64,000 bases of DNA, from positions 7,805,568 to 7,869,567 of the forward strand of contig NC_052507.1 in the NCBI RefSeq assembly GCF_014356525.2, written 5' to 3'. Below, in pieces: positions 34,270 to 45,390 of this stretch (position 1 is its first letter; each line of letters begins with the position of its first letter). Under the pieces are notes generated by a model. That model saw only the letters and a list, made by a program, of their open reading frames with translations, had not been told where the DNA came from and did no database searches. The position numbers were made by a program, and so were the translations under genes. Origin of the DNA: Nilaparvata lugens. Lineage: Eukaryota; Arthropoda; Insecta; Hemiptera; Delphacidae.

Positions 34270-34600
34270 TTATTTATTTATTCGTTGATATAATTACAAA
34301 TCATATGAATATGATCGAGATAGAAAAACAGGCATAGCCCAAAACAATTCTGTTCCCAAATTTTGATAAATAATAAAATGTCCGAAAAAATAGGTTATGT
34401 TTTTACTGAGGAAATTTAAAGTTCAAAGTTCTGTCCAAGAATATATATTAGCTAGAAATTTTGAATTTAGAATGATTAAAATACCAAATTATAGTCAAAT
34501 TTTGCACTTAATATCACCGCACTTTGAATAAATTAAGTTATTTCAGGAAATTTTGAAGCGAAAAATATACACACAACTTTCCACTAGGCACAGCTGTTAC
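34270..34600 (-). repeat. Retroelement 3' tail (AACAGGC..GCCCAAAAC family), copy 1
   Basis: (TATT)n, ACAAATCATATGAATATGAT, AACAGGCATAGCCCAAAAC, AAAATAGGTTATGTTT, CACCGCACTTTG and ACACACAACTTTCCACTAGG match 40419-40760 in order. Read on the minus strand it ends in an AATA tail. Confidence 0.65.
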
Positions 34601-36207
34601 AAACTTTATTTTATTGATTTTTTTGGCGAGAAACAGCACAGGATCAGCCTAGTTTTTCCTCCAATGTCATAATTATATATGATTATAGTGTTTTGTTTGA
34701 TGAATGAATGGATAAATAGATGAAATATCGTCATTCAATATTCTGTTTCTCCTATGGATTGAATTGGATTCACGGCGAGATGACTCGCTCATATTATGCA
34801 AGTCTCCACCAATGGAAACCATGATTATATAATAGATAATTTGAATCGAAAACCAATATTGATTAAAAGAGAACTTAAGTAAATAATATTCATTCGCACT
34901 GCTAGTCACTCTGACAGCATCCACAAAATAGTATATGATTTGCACTTGAGAAACTTGCAGCAATATATATGGTAGATTTGGGTCCAACAAATTTCATCAA
35001 TGAACTCCTGCTTAAATATCATCCCATTACCAAAATTATATAAAAAATACGATAATGAAACGACAATGGAACGAAATTCTCAAGAATTGGTTTAATAGAG
35101 TTGCAAGAATGCACGAAAGGATTTTCAGTAATGGAGGAAAAAATGTTTTCCAGGGTGTCAGCCTCATGATTTTCATGAATCCACAAGATTGATGAGATGA
35201 TTGATTGATTGCCTTTATTAAAAACCTGGAAGAACGAAGTTAGGGCGCAGCCAGCCCTCTCTTAAACTCTACTCTCAACCTTGAGCGCTTGGAATGCCCA
35301 AAGTCTACGGTATGCTTTTCAAGATTTACATTCACGCTCTAGGATTTGGGATAGATGATTTATTGCTATGAGTTACATGAAGATTTCACATTGAGCGTTG
35401 AGAATTCTTAATACAATTCCAAGGTTCAAAATTCCCGCATAAGATTTAGGAGTTCAAGATCCGTGGAATAAAATAGTTTGAATCAAAATTTCCTTCGTAG
35501 GCTGATGAGAATGCGATTTCTGTAGGTTTTGAAACTGAAAACAAGAAGATCCGTCAAGCAAACGGTCATCCATCCATACACATTCATTGGTATTATCATG
35601 TAAAGCACAACATTATTTTGTCGATTCGAAGCAGCAGACAAGGAGATTTATTCCTACTAAAAGCACAGATCGGGAGAGGAAAGCGAAGGATAACTTGTAC
35701 TATTTCTAAAATTGGAGGCTGAGACCAAAGATTCTCTTAGATAGGAATAAAATTATATTATTTGGAATTTTGAATGGAAGGCGCAAGGCTGCAACCCGCT
35801 TAACATTCTTCCCAACAGACTCTGTAGCTGATAGAAAAGATTCATCTGCTATTTTGTGATTTAAAGATTTTCAAATGGAAGGCACATGGCTGCAACCCGC
35901 TCCTCATTCTTCCTAAAGATATTATAAAGATTCTGCTATTTGTGTTGAATGGGTGTAGATATAGGGATGACATATAGATATAGTAGTATTGTAACAGGAA
36001 CAAGTTTCCCAAATTATAGCAGAGAAAAATATTAATATCGCTTAGCGCTTCGTTCATTGCACTCGGTAACCCTTTAATGTATTTGAATAGATTTTGTTGT
36101 ACTCCTGTTGTATTGATACTTTTCATCTGATTTTATGATCCTGAAAATCAAGAAAAACTACATAATTGACCCCTACTACCGTAGATTGTAGATTCAGTAA
36201 ATAGTAT
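34601..36207. other. No gene; fragments of tail repeats and a small tandem
   Basis: 35198-35300 is a GATTGATTGCCTTTATT tail like that at 15507. 35640-35720 resembles the GGGAGAGGAATAG repeat. AATGGAAGGCGCAAGGCTGC and AATGGAAGGCACATGGCTGC, each followed by AACCCGCT, form a 105 bp tandem pair at 35772 and 35876. Nothing codes. Confidence 0.45.
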
Positions 36208-36457
36208 CATGGAGAAACGATAGCATAAGTAGATATCCTATGGTATAGGGCGTTGTTATCCCAAGCCGATAGTTCACGAAGTTCTTTCCTATGCAGCTGT
36301 GTGACGCTGGTAGTCTCTCAAATTGAACCGTCCATACACTATCACCCCAACAAAACAGTAAAAATCTACAATAATCGACAGTAATCGATAACAGTAAAAG
36401 TTGCAACATAAATTCCCTATACCATGGTATATCTACTTACGCTATTGTTTCTCTATG
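36208..36457. mobile_element. 250 bp TIR element (CATAGAGAAACAATAGCG), copy 1
   Basis: Left end CATGGAGAAACGATAGCATA and right end, mirrored, CATAGAGAAACAATAGCGTA, each continuing AGTAGATATACCATGGTATAGGG-like (split here: AGTAGATAT, CATGGTATAGGG). GATAGTTCACG, GATAGTGTATGGACGGTTC-like and TCGACAGTAATCGA lie inside. Flanks ATAGTAT and GTAGTAT hint at a short target duplication. Confidence 0.8.
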
Positions 36458-36663
36458 GTAGTATCCCCAAACCTCTACTAATAATGATTCCACTAGGGTT
36501 GTCTTCTATTGAAAATGAAACTAACAATATTGTCTTTTCATATCTTATTGTGGAGTTAACATTTACATTTGATTGAAAGTTAGTATGATCTCCAGATATT
36601 CATTTCACTTAACTAATCCACTCAGTTAGTTCTATAGATAAAAATCACTCAATATTGAATTCT

Positions 36664-36850
36664 CATTATTTATTTATTCATTTACATAAACCAATGCACA
36701 CATCAAATACATGATCAGAAGAGGACCAACAGGCCTAGCCCAAAACTGTGCCCTTTCCGAATTCTTATAGTAGTGAGCCAATGTCTGAAATCGTCTTAGG
36801 AAGTATCCGTCTAGGACTCCGTTTATTGGCTGAATTCAAAACTATAAATA
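36664..36850 (-). repeat. Retroelement 3' tail fragment (AACAGGC family)
   Basis: TTATTTATTTATTCATTTAC, then GACCAACAGGCCTAGCCCAA and AACTGTGCCC. Truncated after about 180 bases. Confidence 0.55.
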
Positions 36851-36894
36851 TATTAAGAATCCTTATGTTAAGTTATGATTGTCTCCAAATATGA

Positions 36895-38360
36895 TGAGTA
36901 AGTTTCAAACCTTTATCATCGTAGATATCAATGGAAAATCATCCATTTGTTACTTGATCCTGATCAATTATTCTACTAGAACTGTGCAGGGAAAGGTGTA
37001 TTTGATATTAAGAATCATCAACTTTAACGAAAAATCAACTAACTTCAGATATCATCAAACAAAGAGTAGATTCAAAACTTCCACGGTCTGAGATCAATGA
37101 GAAAACTATTCAGTTCTAAACCTGATTCGAAACTTTTGAGTATGTGAATATTAAATTATAGTTCCATAGGAGAATGTGAATTTCTAACAAATAATTTTGG
37201 GCTTCAAGCCTGTTGTTCCTTCCCCAATCATTTATAATTGAGAATGATATTGTATTCAAGAAGAATCGTAATCGAATCTCAAGGAGTATTGTAATCCTAG
37301 AAGAATTATACATTTATTTCCAATATTATGGAACAAAACGAAAGTTCCAAAAATTCTTCATCGTAGTTATCAATGGAAAGTTACTCATTTTTAAATAAAT
37401 CCTGAACAATAATTCCACTTGAACTCGCCAGGAAAGGGTGGATGTAGAACAAATTTTAATACAATCCACAATCAGAAATTTCAGTAATATGAAACAAAAA
37501 GTGAGTTTCGAATCTCCTTAATCGTAGTTATCAACGAAGAATTATTTGTTTATAATTTGATTTTGGAGAATAATTCCACTAGAATTATGTTGGGAATGGT
37601 AGATTTCGAACAAATAATCAAAGAAACCTCATACAAAAATATTAGGTATCATGGAACCAGAAGTAGGTTTCAAATCTTCTTCATAGTAGCTATCAATGGA
37701 AATTATTCATTTATGATATATGATTCTGAAACAGTAGAGAGTCCTGTAGGGTGAAGCTTATGACATTAGAACAGGGAAACTATCATGGAACCCTATCACA
37801 AAAATTATTATAGATAGTTATCATGGAACCAGAATTGGTTTCAAATCTTCTTCATCATAGTTATGAATGAAAACTATTCATTTTGAATATGATTCAGAAA
37901 CAGTCCAACTTGAGTCATTTAGAATAAAGCTTATGAAATTAGAACAGGAAATCTATCATAGAACCCTGTCACAAAAATTATCATAGATAGTTATCATGGA
38001 ACCAGAATTGGTTTCAAATCTTCTTCATCGTACTTATCAATGGAAATTATTCATTTTAAATATGATTCTGAGCAGTCCAGCTAGAGTCATTTAAAATAAA
38101 GCTTATGGAATTAGAACAGGAAAACTATCATAGAACCCTGTCACAAAAATTATTATAGATAGTTTTCATGGAACCAGTTACAAATCTTCCTGATTGATGA
38201 AAAAATATCCATTTCAAATATGATTCTGAAACAGTTCTATTAGAATTCTGTAGGATAGAGCTTATGAGGTTTGAACGGGGGAAAAATCATAGTCCACTGT
38301 CACAAAATTTATAAAAGATTTGATGAGATAAGAGATGAGATGCAAACCTTTATCATCATA
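36895..38360 (-). repeat. Tandem array of about 9 units resembling the exon 1 splice-donor region
   Basis: Each unit is about 160-180 bp and holds, on the plus strand, TTCAAATCTTCTTCATCGTA then GTTATCAATGGAAA. Unit cores lie near 36903, 37072, 37346, 37506, 37668, 37840, 38014, 38180 and 38342. Between cores AACCCTGTCACAAAAATTAT and TATGATTCTGAAACAGT recur. The last core overlaps the end of the signal-peptide exon (CAAACCTTTATCATC is identical in the first and last units). Read on the minus strand several units give IDxYD[DE][KE], and most have a TTTCAG acceptor-like site some 50 bases before it, but stops interrupt the frames and only the outermost unit keeps a GT after the core. About 200 bases near 37130-37330 are diverged and include a tail repeat fragment (CAAGCCTGTTGTTCC). 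Confidence 0.75.
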
Positions 38361-38453
38361 GGTATCAATAATCCCGATATCGTTGTTTTCCTGGTCACTA
38401 CACGTCGTGATAGCGATGAAAACTGTCAGCCCGATAACACAGCACCGCGACAT
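38348..38453 (-). CDS. Candidate first coding exon: signal peptide plus short acidic linker
   Basis: From the ATG at 38453 the frame reads MSRCCVIGLTVFIAITT, then CSDQENND and IIDTYDDK, leaving one base before GTTTGC. MSR is a basic n-region, CVIGLTVFIAI is a hydrophobic core, and cleavage is plausible after TTCS. The exon ends in phase 1, exactly what the Ig exon at 6192-6348 needs (G + TG = Val), giving [17 protein letters not shown]. Secreted or membrane receptors of the Sidestep family start this way. The donor is weak (GTTTGC rather than GTRAGT). An upstream in-frame ATG at 38507 exists but would bury the signal sequence. Joining to the Ig exon is inference. Confidence 0.45.
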
Positions 38454-38730
38454 TTGATCCCCGTGTATCCTAGCACACCACCACACACTGACACGTCCCG
38501 TCAACACGTCACAGTGACACGTTTCTCACGACTTCGAACAACGTCTCCCGGCGGGAGAAACTGACCGACACTTTTCATCGTAAACCGAGAACACTTTCGG
38601 CGCGCGGATATTTGAACGAATGTGGACGCGCAAACGGCGAACGCGTGAGACGTGCGCGGAACGGTCTTGCGCGAGTTACTGAACGCCGGAGCTGCGATAC
38701 ACGCCCCGTAGAACAGATATCAGTGCTGCC
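38454..38730 (-). promoter_or_regulatory. CpG-rich putative 5' UTR or promoter region
   Basis: The only strongly CpG-dense stretch of the window (CGGCGCGCGGATATTTG, CGCGCAAACGGCGAACGCG, GTGCGCGGAACGG). It lies immediately upstream of the signal-peptide ATG on the minus strand. No TATA box is obvious. A CACTGACACGTCCCG/GTCACAGTGACACG repeat is present. The plus-strand frames here are composition effects. Confidence 0.45.
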
Positions 38731-40384
38731 AACTATCCGAAAATACCCCGAAAATATTCTCCGCCCCTCCGCTCTAAGGTCTTTCCCCTATTGAGTATGA
38801 TGCTCCTTTCTTCTTAGAACAGTGGTTGGACATTGTGTGGGGGAAACTTCCTAGAGATAATGCGTAGACTATTCTTCAGATATTTTCCTGGAAGTTGATC
38901 ACAACAATATTATATGAAAGTTTTTCTTTCAAAAAATATTATCCACTGGTACTATTCTTGAAATTTCAACCATTCACTGATCATGAAAAAACAGTTATGA
39001 TGGGAATTTTGAGAACCAGTTTCATGGGAATTGATCAAATTCATATGGGTTCTTTCTATGGAGGAATATTTTCAAGATGACGTACGGTCTTAATTTCTTC
39101 ATAGATCAATTAAAATATCAATAACATCCTGGATTTATGATATCATCTATGAATTTATTCAGCTGGGGAATCTGATCTTCACGTGATGGATTCAGACTAT
39201 TATTTCTATTGAGCGAAATTCTTCAGCTCCATATTTGTTAATTTGCACAATAACAAATTAATTTAGAGCTGGGAATAAAACATAAAAAGAGCTAGGAATT
39301 TAATTAGATAGGCGGCACTGATTGATTCAATATGACTCTATTAACTGGGACAACCATTCACCATTAAAATGCATTGATACAATGTATTCAATATGATACA
39401 GATTTTATTAAAAATCAAGGCTCATCCAAATAATCCATGGAAATTGATCAAGTTAGTGTTTTCATTCATTTTTATGATCTTCAAATGAGAGGAGTAATCA
39501 CACAAAATTGGTCTCCTGATCTTCAATCTCGATCCTAGAATAGAGAGCATTATATTTGCAAAATCTTGGCCAAGTAATCATTCTTCTATTACTCTGAAAA
39601 TCTCAGTAATGATTGAAGAGAATGGTTTCCATCCATTAGTCTCCTCTCCATCAGTTTTTTGCGGCCTACTGCTACAGATCATCCCTGCATTGATGTTTTT
39701 CCCTCTAGAATTCGCCTCCAGTGAGAATTTCGTCTTGAATCATCCCTAGCCTCTCCAAAATTCTCGGTAACATTTATTCTTTCTCCATGGAAACCGCGAA
39801 AATCGATGTTCAAATGCTCAGTAAATCTCGATGCAGCTGTGAAGTGCAAAAAAGGACTGTTCTTGTTCCTTCTATTTGAAACCTTGATTTTTGACAGTGT
39901 TGTCTCAATCGAAGTATTCATGGAGATATTTTCAAGCTCTTCTCCACACAATGATTTCAAGATACCAAAACAATGTCACGTTCACGATAATATAAAAAAA
40001 TATCTTCCATAAGGTGGAGTTTGCATGTTTGGTGAATTTGTTTCACATATCTTAAATATTCTCTATTACTCAATTTCATGGAGCATTCAGTTCGGTCATT
40101 GAACTATTTTTGGTTTGATAGCATATTAATCACAATAAAATCTCACAGTTGTCAGTTCGTATTGATAAGTATGTATTGAGACTTCTCTAAAATATAATTA
40201 AATGATACTAATTCACATGCATCTTCATCAAGATATTAATATATTACGAGTAGTTCTTATATTAGTACTTATTTGTACTCATATTCTTCATTATTCTTAA
40301 TATTTCCTATTATTTTATTTCTAATTTGTACTAGTTTTCATTTATTTTTCTCATCTCATGAAGAACTTTATGTGATATCGAATC
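38731..40384. other. No gene seen (1.65 kb)
   Basis: AT-rich. A 93-codon minus frame at 39679-39960 (SKIKVSNRRNKNSPF) shows no recognised motif. Confidence 0.4.
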
Positions 40385-40760
40385 GGGAACAGTATGGGCT
40401 ATAATGCCTGTTGTTCCTATATTTATTTATTTATTTATTTATTTATACGTGGATACAATAACAAATCATATAAATATGATGGGGAAGGAACAACAGGCTT
40501 GGCCCAAAACTATTCCATTCCAAAATTTCGATTACATGTCCAAAAAATAGGTTATGTTTCTTCTGTAAGAAGTTCAAGCTCAACTTTCGTACAAAAATAA
40601 ATATGAGATGCAAATTTTAAATTTAGAAAAATTAAAACACCAAATTATAGTTAAATATTACACTTAATTATCACTGCACATTGTATTAATTGAGTTATTT
40701 TATAAATTTTGAAGCCAAAAATACACACAAATTCTCACTAAGAACAGCTGATGATCTATA
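40385..40760 (-). repeat. Retroelement 3' tails, two fragments end to end
   Basis: A short plus-strand piece (GGGCTATAATGCCTGTTGTT, 40397-40416) abuts a longer minus-strand copy starting (ATTT)n, ATACGTGGATACAATAACAA, GGAACAACAGGCTTGGCCCA. The two tails point at each other, as after one element inserted into another's tail. Confidence 0.65.
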
Positions 40761-40995
40761 TCTATGAGCATTTTTATAAATAAAATAGATAATAGACATA
40801 CACAAGGCATTAGTTGATACCTTTCATACTTTATGGAGTAGCAAATATTATATATCAAATATTTTGATTGGTGACTCATATACAATAATATTTTTCAATT
40901 ATTGTCTACATATACTAAGTATGCACAAAAAATGAATAAATATTGCTAAAACTTCATGAGGTAGGAGAGTAGTTACATAATCGTTTTATCACCCT
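40761..40995. other. No gene seen
   Basis: AT-rich short gap. Confidence 0.5.
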
Positions 40996-41780
40996 CTAGC
41001 CGTAAGGCTCGCTTCGCTCGACATATCCGTCTAAATCGTCTTATCGTCCCGACTGGATCGTCCAAAAATGAGATCAGCGGGCTCGCTTCGCTCGCCTGCA
41101 TTTTTCATTTGAGCATGCTACATTCCATCAAGTCAAAGTACTGAGAAAACGCAGAAAAACTGAGAAAAACGCTGATTTTGGGCGTATCTTTGATGAAATA
41201 TTAAAGTCACCCCATCACAAAACTCTTAGACCCTAGCTAAACATCTGTACCAAATTTGAACATTTTCTGTCTATTACTTGATGAAAGAACTGAGAAAACG
41301 CAATAGAACCGCTAATTTTGGGCGTAATTTTTATTTCAAATTCCACCTAACACAACATTATTGCACCCCAGCTGAGCTTCTGTTGTAAATTTGAACATTT
41401 TCTGTTCATTTGTTCTCGATAAATCTGAGAAAAAGCAATAAAACGCTGGAAAAACGCTAATTTTGGGCGTATCTTTAACGCTATTACAAATTCCTTCCAA
41501 GACAACATTATTACACCCAAGCTGATCTTCTGTACTAAATTTGATCATTTTCTGTTCATTTTTTCTCGATAAAGCAGAGAAAACGCTGAAAAACGCTGGA
41601 AAAACGCAGATTCTGGGCGTTTCTTTGGAAAATTTTCCAAATTCGTTCGCCTCTAAAGTGCTAACTGAACATACCTACCAAATTTGAACGTTTTTGGTGC
41701 GGTAGATTTTTAGTTCTGCGAGTGAGTGAGTGAGTGATTCAGTCAGTCAGTGTGTATCATTTCACTTTTATATAAATAGA
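40996..41780 (-). mobile_element. Non-autonomous Helitron, copy 4, divergent interior
   Basis: On the plus strand it opens CTAGCCGTAAGGCTCGCTTC (the 3' end) and closes TTTCACTTTTATATAAATAGA (first 20 bases given as TTTCACTTTTATATAAATAG; the 5' end). CGTTTTTGGTGCGGTAGATT and GTGAGTGAGTG are shared with other copies. The interior differs: CTGAGAAAACGCAGAAAAAC, AATTTTGGGCGTATCTTT and CCAAATTTGAACATTTTCTG recur about four times as a roughly 120-130 bp tandem. Confidence 0.75.
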
Positions 41781-42173
41781 TATACAATTTCATATATTAG
41801 TTATTGTCTACAGATACAAGACATGCACAATGCAATAATTTATATTTTCCTCACCTAATGAAGTTACATTCAAGTAATAGATTTAGTGACCCATACATAT
41901 ACTTACCCTGATGAATTATACATGAAAAGTGGAGCAAAGTAATACAAAGGCAAAGTCAAATCCTTATATTTTTTAGCATATTACAAGACTATTGAAACTG
42001 TATGAAAAAATTCATACATTACAAAAATTTGAAATAGACAAGTCTAACATAAACACAATATATCAAACTAAGAAATAACATAGAATAGAACTTGACTAAT
42101 CATGAAAACCTAAGATAAAGTAGAACTCTTTAGGCGCCACCAGCAAAAGAAAAAACATCTTGCCCGCTGGTGT
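41781..42173 (-). repeat. Probable 3' end of the LINE at 43165-43620
   Basis: No frame. If the insertion at 42185-43153 is removed, the minus strand of this stretch continues the 3' region of the older LINE fragment. Confidence 0.35.
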
Positions 42174-42184
42174 GAGTATTTATA

Positions 42185-43153
42185 ATAATAATAATAATAA
42201 TAATAATAAAAGCTTTATTCACATTCATTAATTGGACAAAAGCCTCTCATCATGAGGTAATTGCGGTTGGCAAAAATTTTCGAATATTTACAGATTTACA
42301 ATTTGTATTTAAATTTGTCTCGTAATCATTGTCTGGCTTCTTCTAGATTGCTATAATAATTTATAACTTTTCCACTATTTTACTCCAAAGTTGCCTGTCT
42401 CGTGCAGAGGTTGCCCAAGCATCTCCTACTCTTTGGCACAGCTCGTCCCTCCATTGTATTGGTGGCCGTCCTCTGCTCCTGGTCCTGTCTCGTGGCACCC
42501 ATTCAGTGCAAATTCTGGTCTTTATCCATTCTCGCGACGTGGCCTGCCCATTTCCACTTCAATACGTGAGCCTCTTTCTGAAGATACTTTACGCGCATTC
42601 TTCCTAGTATTTCGGTGTTTCTTGTGCGTTGGTTCAGACGAATACGAAGAATACTACGTAGCATTTTTGTTTGAGTAGTTTCTAGTTTCTTGTCCAAGTA
42701 CTCGGTGAGTGCCCATGTTTGCGCTCCATATAATATCGCAGGATATATGCACATGGTCAATGCTTTAGCTTTAAGAGTGTTGGAATAGTCACCATTAAAT
42801 ATTCTTCTCAACGACCAATACTTCTTCCATGACTTATCAATCCTGTGCTTGACTTCTTTGGATGCTCTGTTTGTGAAAGACAATATTTGGCCTAAATATT
42901 CGTAATCCTCCACATAATCAATGTTGCCACAGTTTACTTCAATCCTAGTTTTTTCGGAATTTGTCATTAACCTCGTTTTCTGAGCGTTTAGGTGTAAGCC
43001 CATCACTTCACTAGCGTCAATCAGTTCCATGAGTATTCCCTTCATTTCCTCAGCGCTCTCTGACACCAACATTACGTCATCCGCAAATCTTAGATTTGAC
43101 AGTTTCCTTCCATTGATTCGGAGTCCCTCTTCCTCCCAGTTTAATCTGTGGGG
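42185..43153 (-). pseudogene. 5'-truncated non-LTR retrotransposon, RT C-terminal part, frameshifted
   Basis: Minus strand begins LNWEEEGLRINGRK, then NLRFADDVMLVSES (catalytic FADD), HLNAQKTRLM, DYEYLGQ, YPAILYGAQTW and KWKWAGHVARMDKDQ. The first frame stops at 42503. Shifting by one base continues CTEWVPRDRTRSRGRPP, QWRDELCQRVGDAW and ends at TAA 42361-42363, so a single frameshift inactivated it. The tail is AATAAAGC followed by (TTA)n. GAGTATTTATA is duplicated at 42174-42184 and 43154-43164, an 11 bp target duplication. It sits in the 3' part of an older LINE. The plus-strand frame at 42391-42678 is a shadow. Confidence 0.88.
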
Positions 43154-43164
43154 GAGTATTTATA

Positions 43165-43620
43165 TAAATGAATAAATAAAAAAAAAACTTGAAAAAAGTA
43201 GATCAACTGAAAAGAATAAACGAGTAAATACATAGATAGCTTAAAAACGAATGAAAAACGAAATTAAATGAGAAAAAAGACAAATCAAATTGACACTACC
43301 ACCATTTTGCTTCCAGTGAAAAAAAGAACCTCTCCTTAATCCAAGTATCAATCATTCTGTCTCGGACTTTCAATTTAAAATCAAATGGTAAAATATTTAT
43401 AAATCTAGTGCTCATATACATGATCTGTCTTCTTATAAAACTCAACTTTGAATCGTGGATAATATATTTCAAAGATGTGTCAGGTCTTAAGTTATAAAAC
43501 AGTTTGTCAGTTCTGATAAATGTATCTTTGTTTTTAACAATTTTATGTTCAAGAAGTCTTTTGAAATGAAGTTGCCTTATTGTCATAACATTGAATTCAA
43601 CAAAGAGGGATCAAAATAAT
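43165..43620 (-). pseudogene. Fragment of an older retroelement ORF, C-terminal end
   Basis: A 96-codon minus frame (43586-43296) reads DKLFYNLRPDTSLKYI, LSFIRRQIMYMSTRFINILP and IDTWIKERFFF. This resembles the C-terminal tail of Jockey/CR1-type polyproteins, where 'R....S..Y.G...FN.LP' precedes a last helix. Upstream domains are missing. Confidence 0.4.
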
Positions 43621-43801
43621 TGATATATTTCATACTTCATGAAGTTAGATTCAAGTAGTAATCGTTCCACTGACCATTAACGTAATAGTTTCAGTGACCC
43701 ATATACTCACCCTGGCGTATCATACAAATGACAAGTGGAGCAGAGGTGTACAAGGGCTGAGGACGGTAATAAGGGCAGAGACCTGTAATAAGGGCTGACT
43801 T

Positions 43802-43997
43802 GTGTCTAATTCATTGCAGGGCGGGCGAGGCGAGATCGCAGCCCTTAGTAATCATGCCTCCAGTGAGCGGAGGAGCCCTGGCGCAACGGTCTGTCTGATT
43901 ATTACAGCATTAATTTATGATATGGCTGCAAGAGGACATCACGTCCTGTCCCATACAGATACAACGTCGCCTGAGGATACAAACTCACAGGTGACTA
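43802..43997 (+). other. Candidate exon, unrecognised
   Basis: GTGTCTAATTCATTGCAG/GGCGGGCGAG looks like an acceptor and ACTCACAG/GTGACT like a donor, bracketing an open GC-rich frame GGRGEIAALSNHASS, ALIYDMAARGHHVLS, EDTNSQ (about 43822-43997). GAGGATACAAACTCACAGGT and GAGGATACACACATGCAGGT repeat just after it. No family match comes to mind. Confidence 0.25.
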
Positions 43998-44188
43998 ACA
44001 GGTCGTGTATAGATACACATGATAACTGTGCATGATATAACTGAGGATACACACATGCAGGTGACTGACTAGCCATATGTGGTATAGTGAGGTTCATGTT
44101 ATAATGGCAGTGGAGAAAGATAGGTGGTTGGGATCAATCAGAGAATCCACGCCATAAGAATTCCCAATCGGAGTTGAGCTGGTAGATT

Positions 44189-44962
44189 CTTAAGCCGGGT
44201 CCACACTGAACAAATGTTCGACAAACATGTTCGGCAAACATGCTTGTTGAGGAGCTCAGGGACAAACATTTTGAAAAGTTTGGACAATCATTTTTTGTCG
44301 AACAAAAAATCTGGTGTGGCGCACTCACACAACTTTCCTTGCCGTTATGAAAATTGATCACCTGACGCTAGTGTTCCGGGCATCACAAGTCTACTTTTCT
44401 AAGATCTGAGCGAGCTGGTGACAGGACAATAGCGCTGCAGACACACAAAGCGTGCTATCTCTTCATAGTGAATGATTTAATAGAATCAACAGTTTGCAAT
44501 TGGATAATCACATTTTCTCGAATTTCGAGCTTATTTTCAATTTTAGGTGAAAATGCTACTGAACATTAATTGTAGAGATTTTCATGCTCAATCTTTTCCA
44601 CTCGAAATTTTTTTGTTTAAATTGTATCCGAAGCCTGATAATTGGGAATCTAAAATCAAACTTTGCATAGATGGTGCAGTGCTCCTGAAATTTTTACAGA
44701 TATGAGACTTGTGGCAGTTGATGAGCTTATTAATGACTTTTCTATGTATGAATTTGATCAAAATCGTTGGAGCCGTTTTCGAGAAAATCGCGAAAAACCC
44801 TGTTTTTGACAACATTTTTGTCATTTTAGCCGCCATCTTGAATTGCATTTGATCGAAAATGTTCGTGTTGGATCCTTATAGTGTAAGGACCTTAAGTTCA
44901 AAATTTCAAGTCATTCCGTTAATTAGGAGATGAGATATCGTGTACACAAACGCACATACACT

Positions 44963-45000
<38 letters not shown>

Positions 45001-45343
45001 GACCAATACCCAAAAAACCACTTTTTGGACTCAGGGGACCTTGAAACGTACAGAAATTTAGAAATTGGGGTACCTTAATTTTTCTCGGAAAGCAATACTT
45101 TCCTCACCTATGGTAATAGGGCAAGGAAAGTAAAAATTACTGTTTTACCAAACATTTTAAGAGTTGACAGCTGTAAAACAGCTGTAAAACATAAAACCTG
45201 TTCTTCCCACTTACAAATATTTTGTTTGGTGACGCGTCCACACTGGCCACGGGCAAACATTGTTTGTCAAACATGATAAAATTTGCCCAAACTTTTTCAA
45301 CAAACATGTTTGTCGACATTTGTTCAGAATGAACACGGCTAAG
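44189..45343. mobile_element. TIR element (CTTAAGCCGGGTCCACACTG), split by the 0.8 kb element
   Basis: Left end CTTAAGCCGGGTCCACACTG then AACAAATGTTCGACAAACAT. The mirrored right end is CTTAGCCGTGTTCATTCTGA then ACAAATGTCGACAAACATG. Without the insert it would be about 320 bp. Confidence 0.7.
44304..45136 (+). mobile_element. 0.8 kb interspersed element, copy 2
   Basis: Colinear with 24458-25282 from AATCTGGTGTGGCGCACTCA to AGGGCAAGGAAAGTAAAAA. It has a longer CA array (about 44960-44997). The frame open in copy 1 is broken here. Confidence 0.8.
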
Positions 45344-45390
45344 ATACGTACATTCCTCTTTGCGGATGATCAATGTGACTGTAATATTAA

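Noticed and set aside
36879..37754. Plus-strand frames with FFIVxINGN repeats
   Set aside because: Separated by stops and frame changes; explained by the tandem array on which they lie.
42391..42678. 95-codon plus frame
   Set aside because: Antisense shadow of the LINE reverse transcriptase.
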